Shown piece after piece: positions 32,631 through 43,234 of a DNA stretch of 64,000 nt. The translations under genes were made by a program, and so were the position numbers. A model generated the notes under the pieces. The model was not told the origin of the DNA, ran no database searches, and saw only the letters and a program-made list of their open reading frames with translations. This DNA comes from Patiria miniata (lineage: Eukaryota; Echinodermata; Asteroidea; Valvatida; Asterinidae), in contig NW_024037055.1 in the NCBI RefSeq assembly GCF_015706575.1, positions 10,888,262 through 10,952,261 of the forward strand. Reading direction: 5' to 3'. Positions within the stretch are counted from its first letter, which is position 1. Each line of letters begins with the position of its first letter.

Positions 32631-35600
32631 GCAGCATGTCTCATTTTGCTCTTGCTGTCATTGTGTGAGGGGTCAATCATCATGGTAGGGCCAGATTGTG
32701 ATGTGTCGGCTATTGATGTGTCAGCTGTGGCTTGTGGTTAAGGCCTTCGTACGACAAATCGAGACAGGCGTCGTGGACCAGATGGATTACACCAGGACAG
32801 TAGGTTACATCGAAGGAGCATGCCTGTAACCTCAGCACCCAGCATGTGAACTTGCCAGTAAGTCAAGCCTTCTTGAAGAGCCAAGTGAGGGCCTGATGAT
32901 AAATGACAACTTGGAAATGGCTCCCCTCGAGGTAGACTCGCCACCGCTAAGCATTCTTTCTCCATAGTGCTGTAATTGCATTCAGGACCATTCGGGATTG
33001 GCTCACATAAATGATGGCGCGTAAGTTCCTGTCAATCTCCTGCAGGGGGACAGCCCCCAGACCAGAGTCACTGGCATCAGGATGGACGACCAGGGGTCTC
33101 GACAGGTCTGGGTAGGCTAGCACTGATTCGGAAGCGAGGATAGACTTCATCTGCATGAAAGATGTCACACTCATCTGTCCGGTCCCACTCAACCTTATGC
33201 TGCAGTTGGTTAAGTGGTGCAGCCACGTCAGCGATTTGGTATGATATTGGCGTACCATGTCACCATGCCCAGGAATCTCTCAAGGCACTTCAGGTTGTCT
33301 GCAGCTGGGTAACTATGGCCTCCTCCTTGTGTGGATCTGTGTGCAAGCCATCACTAGCAACGACATGACCAAGGTACTTCCTGGAAGTCGTTCCAAACAC
33401 ACATTTCTGCCTGTTGACTTTCAGACCAGACTATTGTAGTCGCTGTAAGATTTGACGAAGATCTGTCATCTGTTGGCTGAGTGACTCAGAGTATATGACA
33501 ATATCGCCCAGATACACATAGCGTATCCTACAGATCAGACAACGCAGTAAAATCTCCATAAGCCGCTGGAAACTGGCAGGTCCATTGACTACACGTACAA
33601 AAGACAGGACTGTCAACTGAAAAAGTCCTTCTTCACATGCAAAGGCGGTCTTCTCCTTGTCGGCTTCATTCAGAACCATTTGATGGTAATCGCTTTTCAA
33701 GTCCAAAGAACTGAAAACTGTGGCTCCGTGAAGTGATTTGAGGATGCTGTCCACTGTCGGCATTGGGTAGCTAGGTGTCCTGTTTGGTGATGTTATTCAG
33801 TTCTCTGAAGTCAATACACAAACGGTACTCGCCCTTTGTCTTCTTCGGTACCGTCACTACAGGAGATGACCATGTGAAGATGAGGGTTCAATCTGGCCAT
33901 CTGCCAACATCTCATCGAGCTGCTTCTGCAGTAACTGAGATTGGTCAGGAGACAGACGATAGACCGGGTTGCGAACAGGTGGGGAATCGCCAGTGTTGAT
34001 GTGGTGTATGGCGACATTGGTTCAACCAGGCTTTGTAATGAGAACGTCAGGGGAAAGTTGTTATCTGTGCTGAAGACTGGATGAACGACGCAGTGATTTT
34101 CTGCATTAGGGATACCATTATCTTCTACATGATCACAAGTTGGGGAATCTTGATAATATGATAGACCAAAGAGCGGCCACTTCAGACACGTTGCATCCAT
34201 CACCCTCAGGCTGCAACCAGTATGACTTAACTGCTGAAGTCCATTCCACGTTTGGACAGCATTGCAAAGTCTATCCCGAGGAGAAGTGGGGCTGGAAACT
34301 CATCTACTTGATGGAGAACGATGGGAATGTCTGTGCCTGCTACTCCCACAATTCCAGTGTAAGAACCGGTTGTGTGGAATTCAGTTCCAATACACTGACC
34401 AGTGGACCGATGGTTGGTTCCACAGCAGTGTTCAAGCTCAGGGAGTGACACAATTAAGCCTCGACTGACAAGTGGAATTGACCAACCTGGGTCTATCAAA
34501 GCTCTTTCGTTGCTTTGTTCTTCACTGCATGAGGGAGGTAGCTGAAACTCACCATTGTACTGTCCAGAGGTTTCGGAGTGTTCGCAGGCTTGGCTTGCTT
34601 AGCCTCTGCTCAGCCTTTCAGCCCAGGTGACTGCACTTGTAGCATATCAACTCAAATCCTTCCGTTCTTCTTGGCGCTGTGGGGGTGCCGCTTTTTTTGG
34701 GGGGGGCAGGGGGCACTGGGTTGATGTTGTCGGGTTTAGGGTTGGTCATCAATCTGTACCGCTTGGTTGAGGCGTCGACGATTGCCTTGGGGGAAGCTGG
34801 TGTTGGTGGCTTCCATGCAGCATTTTAATGCATGTTCGTCAGCACTACTGCCAAGAGTTTTTTACGGGCTATATCAGGCGGAAATTGTCATTTCTGATTG
34901 AATTGGTCGATCTGAAGGAGTTCGAATATCCTCTTGATGTCTGCAGTCACGGTTGTCTTCTCCCTGGATTTCAACCATCGAAGTACAACTCAAGTCTCGT
35001 TGCAAATTCTTTGAACGTTTCTTGAGGATCCTTTGTTGCAGCTCTAAATTTGACCTGGTAGACCTCAGGGGTCAGCTAGTAATGGCAAAAGATAATGTCG
35101 ACGATCTTTTGAAAGTCCCTCTTATCCTCTTTCAGGGCGTAGAACGCCTTTTGCGCCTCGCCAGTTAGGTATGGCTCGATCAGGTGCGGCCAGTCCTCCT
35201 CAGGTTTTTTCCCTGCTTTAGCCATCCTCTCAAAGGCAGATAGCACATGATGTCATCATCTGACGATAATTTGTGGAAGTCCGGTAACTCTGGTCCACAA
35301 GAATAGATGCAACCGGTGTCTTAGTTGCTTCTGTCTCAGTTCTGCGTAGTTCCTCCAGTTTCTGAAGGATTTGCCCCAGATCGGACTGCGCTGGCATAAC
35401 CGCAACTGATGGGGGTGATCATCCACTGGTACCTTCATTTGAGGAAGCGTGCAGAGAGTTTTGATCCTGTCCTGTTTTGTTTTCAGTTCTGCGTTGTCGA
35501 TATGATTCAACATACACATCTGATTAATATACTCTGATGTGAATCAATGTAATTATATTGCTCGATCCATTTTCATTTTGTATTAGCCTGACATAAGAAT

Positions 35601-35908
35601 TGATATACTAGCAGTAGCAGACTAGGTTGTGATGTTCAGACAAAACTCATAAGTTCAACTGTTCAAAGTTCACCAGTCCTTGGTGTAGCAACAATTTTAC
35701 ACACAGCAATACCAGATTTATAGAACACAAGAAGGGATCAAGGATAAGTTCAGGTTATATTTTCTACCGCTATATCTTTTGCAGCATTTGTTTACTCACG
35801 CCCTTCACCAGCACAGCGACAGCGTGATCACGTTGGATTTCTGAAGCTCAGAAATGATTCATTTCAATCACCCGAATGTTGGCATAATCCTGCCGACAAC
35901 GCCATTTT

Positions 35909-36428
35909 TGTAACTTTTTTGATTACAAGTTATAATAGTCGAGGTTCAAACTAGGCCTATAGGGCGAATTTGGATTAAGAAGAAAATGATCAGCTGGTTA
36001 TTCGGTTCTGATTTAGACTGATTAGAAATCACATAAACATCATAAGGCCAGATAAAAAACAAACAAACATGTTTAGCGTCCCCTCCCACTTCCTTTTGGA
36101 GGTCGCCGCCTCTTTTATTTTTTTTTAAACAGAAAAAAATTACAAAGTTTAAACAGTGACATCATTTTGGCCCTTTTGTCTGTTGCATCTAGCCCATATA
36201 AAGCTGGTATGTCATTTCCCGAGTCCAATGGCGGCTATTAAAAGAAACCACCTGGCAGCCATCTTAAAAAATGAAAGGCGGAACGCTAAACATGTTTTTT
36301 TTTTATTTGGCCTAATAATATCTGCCATCTTTGATTATATCCCAGCATGCCCAATTCAAGCCCTATGTCATTACTATAAAGTACACATAAGAAAATACAG
36401 TTGGTGGTAAGTGTATAATCCCGTTACA
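35909..36428 (-). repeat. Probable 5' LTR of fossil B
   Basis: On the minus strand it starts TGTAACGG (36428) and ends AGTTACA (35909). Then comes ATGGCGTTGTCGGCAGGATT, which resembles the post-LTR sequence of fossil A. Similarity to 30346-30907 is clear only in the first 115 bases, so the two LTRs are diverged or of different subfamilies. Confidence 0.45.
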
Positions 36429-36716
36429 TTTGAACAGTTTTCTCAAAAAGTGTGACATCTATTGAGCAGAAATTTCGACAGGTTATAGTTTTTTCAATAA
36501 CCTGCTTCAGACCTTTTGTATTGTTCCCTGCAATGGTGCACATTATAACTATACCTTTTCAGTATTTTAGATATTTTTTAATGAGATATTTACCTTATTA
36601 TTTTTCTCAGTTCTTGTTCACATTGTTGTCATTGAATTGTTAAGTGTCAAGATCACTGTCAATGCCTTTAATTGTGTATTTTTTGTTTTGTCTTGTAATC
36701 GTTAATGTTTTAACAG

Positions 36717-36858
36717 GTCTGCTATCACTGTTTTTCCTCAACGCACGGATGGTCAGCACGATTTCCGTGTCTGGAACATCCTCTTGATCAAGTATGCTGG
36801 CTACCAGCAGCCTGATGGATCGGTGATAGGGGATCCAGCTAGTGTGGAATTTACAAAG
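36717..36858 (+). CDS. NOS: NOS exon with altered substrate-site residues
   Basis: The exon completes the arginine codon and encodes 47 residues from [20 protein letters not shown] through [20 protein letters not shown] to ASVEFTK. It is close to vertebrate NOS, with a notable difference: relatives have WN(S/A)QLIRYAGY where this protein has [11 protein letters not shown]. By alignment that places Leu at rat nNOS Gln478 and Lys at Arg481, both lining the arginine pocket. The Arg position varies in the family; the Gln, as far as I know, does not. The acceptor TTTTAACAG and donor AAG/GTAGGG are good. No stop or frameshift is present. Confidence 0.93.
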
Positions 36859-36924
36859 GTAGGGTTGGCAAGGAATAATGACCAATGTTTATTTGCTTTT
36901 CATTTTGGCCGTTGTGTTTGAAAG

Positions 36925-37113
36925 TATTGATTTTTCAAAATCACAACTTTTAACATTTTAAATATGGCTTCGGCATGTAAAACGGATAAACTGCAGCCCT
37001 AATTATAATGTACCATATTTTGGTACATTTAAATTACACAATTCAAGGGGTTACGATCGCGCAAGGCATGATGGGAAACAACATGGCGCTGCAAGATCGT
37101 ACCCACGGGGCAC
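36925..37113 (-). repeat. Repeat R3, inverted copy inside NOS intron
   Basis: This is the reverse complement of about 870-1060 (GTACCATATTTTGGTACATT, ACAACATGGCGCTGCAAGAT). It lies about 65 bases past the NOS donor. Confidence 0.7.
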
Positions 37114-37510
37114 GAGGCTGGGGGTTGCCCTTAGGAGTAGTCAAGTTGGGATTGGTTTTGGGGTCAAAAGGTCAACGGTCAAGGTCACGGTGGTGAGTTA
37201 AAGGTAAATTGTTTCCGGATAATAACTTGAGTTAGAAATGAGATTTTGGTGTCTAACTTAGGTAGGGGGTTGTCCTTGGGAGTAAACAAGTAAGGATTGG
37301 TTTTGGGGTCAAAGGTCAAGGTCACCATGGTGAGTTAAAGGTAAATGGTTTCCGGACAATAACTTGAGTTAGAAATGAAATGTTGATGTCTAAGTTCGGT
37401 AGGCCCGGGTTGCCCATTGGTACAGGCATGTTGGATTGGTTCTGGGGTTAAAGGTCAAGGTCACCATGTTGAGTTAAAAGGTTAATGGTTTCCGGATGAT
37501 AACTTGACTC
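37114..37510 (+). repeat. Three 137-145 bp tandem units with DR1-like half sites
   Basis: Units begin at about 37117, 37261 and 37398. Each contains a run like GGGGTCAAAGGTCAAGGTCA, that is, two or three AGGTCA-type half sites with one-base spacing, followed by GGTTTCCGGATAATAACTTG. Such half sites are the binding motif of RXR-class, HNF4, COUP and SF-1/ERR receptors. Whether they act here is unknown; similar runs occur in many invertebrate satellites. Confidence 0.75.
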
Positions 37511-38079
37511 TGGCTGAGGGGTTTCAACAGCAACGCCGTTGTTTGGCTTTTCCGCATTGTTGCGGAAAAGCCTTTCTTTTTGTTCTGATTTTTTTTCTTT
37601 CTTCTTCTTCCTCTTCTTTTTCCCCAAAAGCCCATAGACTTTGTAAATGTTTATTCTACACGCCACTTTTGCCATTAAACTTTGTTGCATATCGTTCAAA
37701 GCTTGCATAGGCATAGTCCATACAGCATAGATGTATGCGGACGAGCGACGTTATCATGACGTCATCGACTAATTTATTATAGATTTTTGAATATTTAAAT
37801 TTTCCCATAGACTTTGTACACAGAAATTTAAAAAAAGTTGTCGATTTTCAAAGGGCATTTTTGACTCTTCGCCAGTAAGTCATTTACACCAATCTTTGTC
37901 CAAGCAAAGACCCTAATTCAAACAACATTGTGTAATGATGACGTCATGATGGCGTCATCCGGTGTTTATTTATGGGCAAGTAAATTGTGACACTTTTAAT
38001 ATTTAAAAATGCATAAGAAATCAACCGTACGCGTCCGCAGCATTCTGTTGCCGGCGAGTGGTAGAGTAGGTTGAGGTCT
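37511..38079. other. No gene; TGACGTCA-containing AT-rich sequence
   Basis: A CGCCGTTGT ... AACAATGCGG inverted pair lies near 37530-37570. Several ATGACGTCAT-type octamers occur at 37755, 37940 and 38238. Nothing else is recognised. Confidence 0.4.
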
Positions 38080-38480
38080 TTATTTCATTCAGTGTGCGTG
38101 AAATCACGTGACCCTTGCTTCCGGACGAAAAAGGCTAAAACCGGAAGTGGCTTATTATTTGAAAATGGTAATAGATATGAACTTGCTTTTAACGGTGTTA
38201 GTCTCTTGGCTGATAGTATTTTTCAAATCATCTACCGATGACGTCATGCAATCTTCGAGTGCCCTCTAGCGACAGGTTGAAAATTTTCAAAAATGTATTT
38301 TGAATAGATGTCTGTGGCGAAGTTTTTCAGAATCGCCTAAATATTAGTGTATATGATGACCTTGACCCACTTAATACTTGTGCGAAGTTATAGGCGTATG
38401 ACTACATCAGACCGGAAGTTCCGTTGAAAAGACCTTTCCTTTTTCAAAAATTTCTAACAAATCAATCCGTACAGATATAA
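38080..38480. repeat. Dispersed repeat E, copy 1
   Basis: About 300 bases (ATCACGTGACCCTTGCTTCC ... CCTCTAGCGACAGGTTGAAA) are the reverse complement of 60500-60810. It is non-coding. The region 38481-39100 that follows has no recognisable gene. Confidence 0.7.
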
Positions 38481-39104
38481 TCTTGAATTGCCCATTAAAT
38501 GATAGCGTAAACATTTGCCTCAACAGTGCCAAGTTCCCAGCTTGTCAAATTGTTCACACAGTTGACGCGACGTCGGCAAAAAATACCCTTGCGCAAGTTG
38601 CGGTAGAGAGCTTTAAAATATTGTACAGGACTTCCACAATGTGTATAGCACATGCACGTACGTAGTACATACGCACATACATCGTATGTCAGTCAGCCCG
38701 CAGCGCACGTGTTGCGAGGTCAAATCCTGTCCACAGTGACCGTTTTAGCCGATTTTCGGCTAACTTTGACAGATTTTATGTTCATGTATAGTCAGGGACG
38801 TATTATTGATAACAAAAATCATAATGCAGAAAAGCCCTATGTTCTGTTGCAAACAGACATAGATCTCTAGTTTTTGTTTTGTTTTGCTTTTGTATTTTTT
38901 GTCTTCTAGCTGCTGGCTCCTAAGACCTCAAAAATAAATTAAACAAATCCTGGATTTCATGTTTTGTGGGTCATGACCTTTTATCAAAGGAAAACAATAC
39001 TAGTTCCGAAGTCATTTCAAATAGCCTATAAGACAGAAGTTTCACTAAGTGAATACAATTGACTTTCTCTCGTCTTTATTTGTTGTATAGTGTTCAAATA
39101 TTCG

Positions 39105-39215
39105 TGACTGGAATTGACTCGCTCGAGCTAAATGACTCCACTCGACTAGACTACACACTGTGACTCGACTCGACCTTCTTGACCTAATGACTCGACTCGA
39201 CTCGACCCTTGTTTC
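39105..39215. repeat. GACTC pentamer array
   Basis: This is a run of GACTCGACTCGACTCGACC type with an internal CTCGACTAGACTACACACTG that resembles the CTACAACACTG end of the 17039 and 40571 elements. It is probably a decayed relative of that hAT family. Confidence 0.5.
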
Positions 39216-39361
39216 ACGACAAGGCGCGGTACAAGAATACAGTCGTAGGCGCGTCCCCCGATCTGCATGCGGAGTTTGTTTTTCGGCACTGGTCGTGTTC
39301 GTGTCCCGGCCCCTGCTTCACGTACGTGTTTGTATGTGTACATGATGTACGTCCATACTAC

Positions 39362-42300
39362 CATAGGGCAATTCCACGGTAACGGAAGGACGTTTTCACT
39401 CATTAAACAAAATTTCAAATGTGTGTATCACAGACACTGTTCATAGTTACAGCAAACAAATGTCACAATTGTATTGCTATAATGCTACTTTCATTTTCCA
39501 CACTTTTGAGGGGGAAAGAATGCCTCCCGTTTTTGAATTATGAATATTAATGAGGTCGGTAACGGAAGGACGGTAAAACGGACAAGGGTTTTTCAACTTA
39601 CTCGCGTTTTGCGTAAACTCTGAATTTTATGGGGCAATTATATTTTAAAGGTAAGAAATGGAATCCCTGAAGCTTTATCTATACTATACCGCCTTTCATT
39701 TGACTTTAAGTGTTTCGGTAATATAATTACAAAGTTTTAAGCAGATTATGATTTGGTAACGGAAGGACGGTAACGGAAGGACAAAAGATTTATTCAATTA
39801 CAGCATGAACAAAATGTGAATTTACACTAATTATACAAGTGAAACAAATTGCTGAAATGTGTAACTGAATGTGAAATCAACAATATGCAGACCTGGCATA
39901 AATAATTATACCCAAGAAACTATTGAGATAAAGATAGAAGCCTGCTAATTAATGATAACAAAAGAAAAACGAAAACAACCCAAAACACATAATTCACGAA
40001 CACAAGACAACTACAGAAATGGACTTCAAACCCATCACCTCAATCCTTAAAAGTTTAAATACACAGTATTTCAACTCTTGAGTATATTGGTTACATGTTC
40101 ACCAACAACTTTTAATAATAATACCGGTAGGTTCAGTGGTTTACCTAAAGGGTGGGGGGGGGGGGGGCAACCAGCCTACATGTACATTTAAGGTAAAAAC
40201 ATCTACCGGTAGTACTGATGGCTTCAGTTAGGTGTTGCTTTAATTGAACTCTAAAATCAATGTTTGAAATCAAATTACAATGATTTAGAGTAGTAACAAT
40301 TAATTTATAAACATCCAAACTGAAATTGTTAACTTGGGCATAATTTTCAAAGATTGCACCTCACATGTCTTACACATGTAAATTGAATGAAAGTGCCCCA
40401 AAGTACCGGTACTTTCTGCCATCTCATTTTTGACTTAATTTGCTTCTGGAATGGCTTCACAGAATTCGTATCTTTCTCTATTGTCCATGAATGCTGATGG
40501 CAGCAACTTTATGATTTGATTTTCTGCAACAACTCCATACATGTACAAGTACTGGTACATCAGCATATATCAGTGTTGGAGGTCTCGAGGCCGGCCTCGG
40601 CCTCGAGGCCGGCCTCGAGGCCGATTTTCATGGCCTCGGACTCGGCCTTGGCCTCGGAGGTGCAAGGCCTCGGCCTTGGCCTCGGCCTCGGAGCCTTCCG
40701 GCCTCGGCGAATCGGTCGAGGCCGGCTCGAGGCCGCCCATTTTGATGTGTTTTCTATTCTAATTAATTTCAATTTTTTACCGTATCAAACCCTCGAGATT
40801 CTGCCGCAGTGGGTTCCGTGAAACGAACGCATATACAATGTACGCACAAATGAACTGGAAATGGTTGCATTGAACGTACCCACGTACGTAGCATCTTCGC
40901 CTAGCCTGCGCTTCAGCTTTCCACGTGCGTGCAAGCGTTATTACTGTTACCGCGTGCCAGACTACATAAGTCTGGCACCAATCCCATTTGCGTACAATAA
41001 CATTTGGTAGTAGACTAGTCTGGTTGCAGTGTTGTACAAAATTTTCACGTTTCGCCTCTGTACCCCGACCTTTAAAAATGAATTTCGGCAAGGTGCGGCA
41101 AGCTTGATCATTTCTTTTTATAGGCCACTGTTTCAGTAAAAGTCTGAACTTTCTGGGTACGATCGAGTGTACTAGTCCGTACCATTTGTTTTCATAAAGA
41201 TATGATAAAAACAATTACGATTTATCAAGTGGATTTTATTTTTACACGGTGATTTAAATGAAAGTTCCGGCTCACACGGTAATGTTTGGCGCAAATGGTC
41301 GATATGGAAAGCGCGATTTCGGAATTCGTTTTTCCATCCAAATGAATGCAAAGTTCTGAATGAATGTGTTAATAATACGATTCAGTATTCCTCGTGGTAC
41401 CAGGATACTTTTTGTATTTTAGAGCCATGTTGATACTTATTACATGTATAAGCACGGTTTGATATTGACTAATTTTGCGTGGTTACAGATATACGGCCAA
41501 AACCTGTGGACTCCCTACCTCTTGCCATGATCTTAACATTCTTCGAAGCCATTGGATTCAAATCGGATGATCCGAGAATTCATGGTCATTTTGATGAACT
41601 GAGTGATATCATGCACGCATGGTCCGTGTTGCCGTGTTGTTTGGAGCGGGATTGGCCATTGCCAGACTTTGTCTGGTACCGCGGTATTAACAGTGATAAT
41701 GCGTGGACACTTATCCCGTTGTGTGGAGCGGGATTGGAACTATGCTTTGCCCGTGCGTAACGGCGGGCCGTCTGGCATTGTCTGGTCGCATCGCGGTGTT
41801 TGCTCGGCGCGCGCCAGGACAGTGCGAAGGTCGGGGGTCGTGGTCATAACTTTTTGGTTATGAGTGGTAAAAACCTGATTCAAAAATCAAGTTGTTGTTT
41901 ATTTAATGGGGATTCCTATGATATTAAGCATTTTGATAGGTTTTGAAAATAAGATTTATAAAACATGCTAAAAGTAAATGATGTAAATCTTACAGAATAG
42001 AAACTCAAAATTTGGCCATTTAAATTGTTGTATCTCCAAAGGGCAAACACCTATGAGCCTGATTCAAACGCCATTGATTTTGTTGTGTAATTTGCTTTCA
42101 GTGATACAAAACTTGAAATTTCTTTCTTTAAAAAATAAAATTCGCCGGACTCTCTACAAGAGGAAACCCATTGCAAACTGTAAATTTGTAAGCCAGGCAC
42201 TCCAAAACTCAGTGAATTCAACTAAAAAGATGTTAAAACTCCAACATAATCTTAGCCTTGTTTTAGTGATTTATATTTATTACGTGTTTTGATAGCTGGC

Positions 42301-43234
42301 CTCGGCCTCGGCCTTGGCCTCGGAGGTGGTGGCCTCGGCCTTGGCCTTGGCCTCGCGGTTGTGGCCTCGGCCTCGGCCTTGGCCTCGGAGGTTGTGGCCT
42401 CGGCCTTGGCCTCGGCCTCGGAGGTTGTGGCCTCGACTACAACACTGGCATATATGTACATGTACATTGTACATGTTGTACATGCCTGTGCCTTCCTTTG
42501 TTATAAACACCTTGCCCTGCTTATCCCGCTTTTGTGAAGGTGGGTCACATGAATGTCCTTTCATTTTTTGCTCATTATACATGCATGTATTTGCAGTGAT
42601 TTTCATTTTTCAAACATGAGCGCAAATGTCATAACATTTGATAAAAATACGATTTGTCCTTCCGTTACCGTCCTTCCGTTACCAATTTGGTAACGGAAGG
42701 ACGTGATTTAATTAATTGTAATTAAAAAACGAGAAGAAAAGCAGTGTCGGTTATAATGTCATATTGAAGGCCTACCTAAACTTGCTTTGCACAATAACTT
42801 TCAATGCATTCATACTGCAAGTTTTAAAAATAAATTAAAAATATGTATATTTTCGGTAACGGAAGGACATTTTCGAAGGCTGAAATATTAGAAGTCACTG
42901 AAGCGAAGCAAATTACGCAAAATGTTAAAAACAAGTTTTAGTCGGTTTTTCAAGACCAATACTTTCTCATGACAGAAACTGATGGCTTTAGTACATATTT
43001 TTGTGTGTGTTTTGGTAGAATACTTTCATATCACTATTAATCACATTTTTAGGATTAAAACAGGATTATTACATAATCCTATTTTTTGGTACTGAAATGT
43101 ATAAAAAATAAAATTCCGACTTCAAATCTTGAAAATATAGACTTTTAGCTTTCATTTGATACCAAATTTGTTTAAGTCACATGTATTTGAATTTTTTGGT
43201 GTCATGTCCACTTTGGTGTGGAATTGCCCCATAG
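39362..43234. mobile_element. TIR element with GGTAACGGAAGGAC subterminal repeats, split by a hAT
   Basis: The ends (CATAGGGCAATTCCAC and, inverted, TATGGGGCAATTCCAC) lie 3.87 kb apart. Inside both ends the 14-mer GGTAACGGAAGGAC occurs eight times: + strand at 39378, 39558, 39755, 39769, 42689 and 42855; - strand at 42656 and 42670. Repeated subterminal motifs of this sort usually bind a transposase. No transposase frame is seen. The hAT-type element 40571-42447 is inserted within, so the original element was about 2 kb. The target duplication is unclear. Confidence 0.7.
40571..42447. mobile_element. hAT-type element with GGCCTC arrays, TSD GCATATAT
   Basis: The termini CAGTGTTGGAG and CTACAACACTG are flanked by GCATATAT at 40563-40570 and 42448-42455. 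Arrays of GGCCTC occupy about 40580-40735 and 42297-42437. The family is that of 17039-18463 but the hexamer differs by C for T. The interior frame 41479-41760 (FFEAIGFKSDDPRIHGHFDE) is unrecognised and contains a small internal duplication (GGAGCGGGATTGG twice). Confidence 0.88.

Larger units (their letters stand above)
31300..36428 (-). mobile_element. Ty3/gypsy-type fossil B with PHD-like finger
   Basis: This minus-strand LTR retrotransposon remnant has its parts in canonical order. A probable 5' LTR lies at about 35909-36428. A gag with a SCAN-like core (EEDWPHLIEPYLTGEAQKAF, about 35150-35200) follows, then an aspartic protease region near 34240-34500 (LLGIDFAML). Reverse transcriptase is at about 33430-33830 (FSSLDLKSDYHQ, then YLGDIVIYS in place of the usual YxDD context). 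RNase H is at about 32950-33150 (YPDLSRPLVVHPDASDSGLG), a PHD-like zinc finger at about 32540-32630 (CDGCDKWFHMLC), and an integrase at about 31400-31870 (LLSDNGAQFTCW and YYPQSN). It is broken, with many interruptions, so it is fairly old. It lies antisense within the second-largest NOS intron. Confidence 0.8.

Noticed and set aside
36640-36885. Minus-strand frame across the third NOS exon
   Set aside because: It is a shadow of the + strand exon, which has splice sites and family similarity.
41479-41760. 93-residue frame beginning with DIRPKPVDSLPLAMILTFFE, considered as a NOS or transposase exon
   Set aside because: It does not fit NOS between the neighbouring exons, lies inside a hAT-type element and shows no known domain; left as unrecognised.
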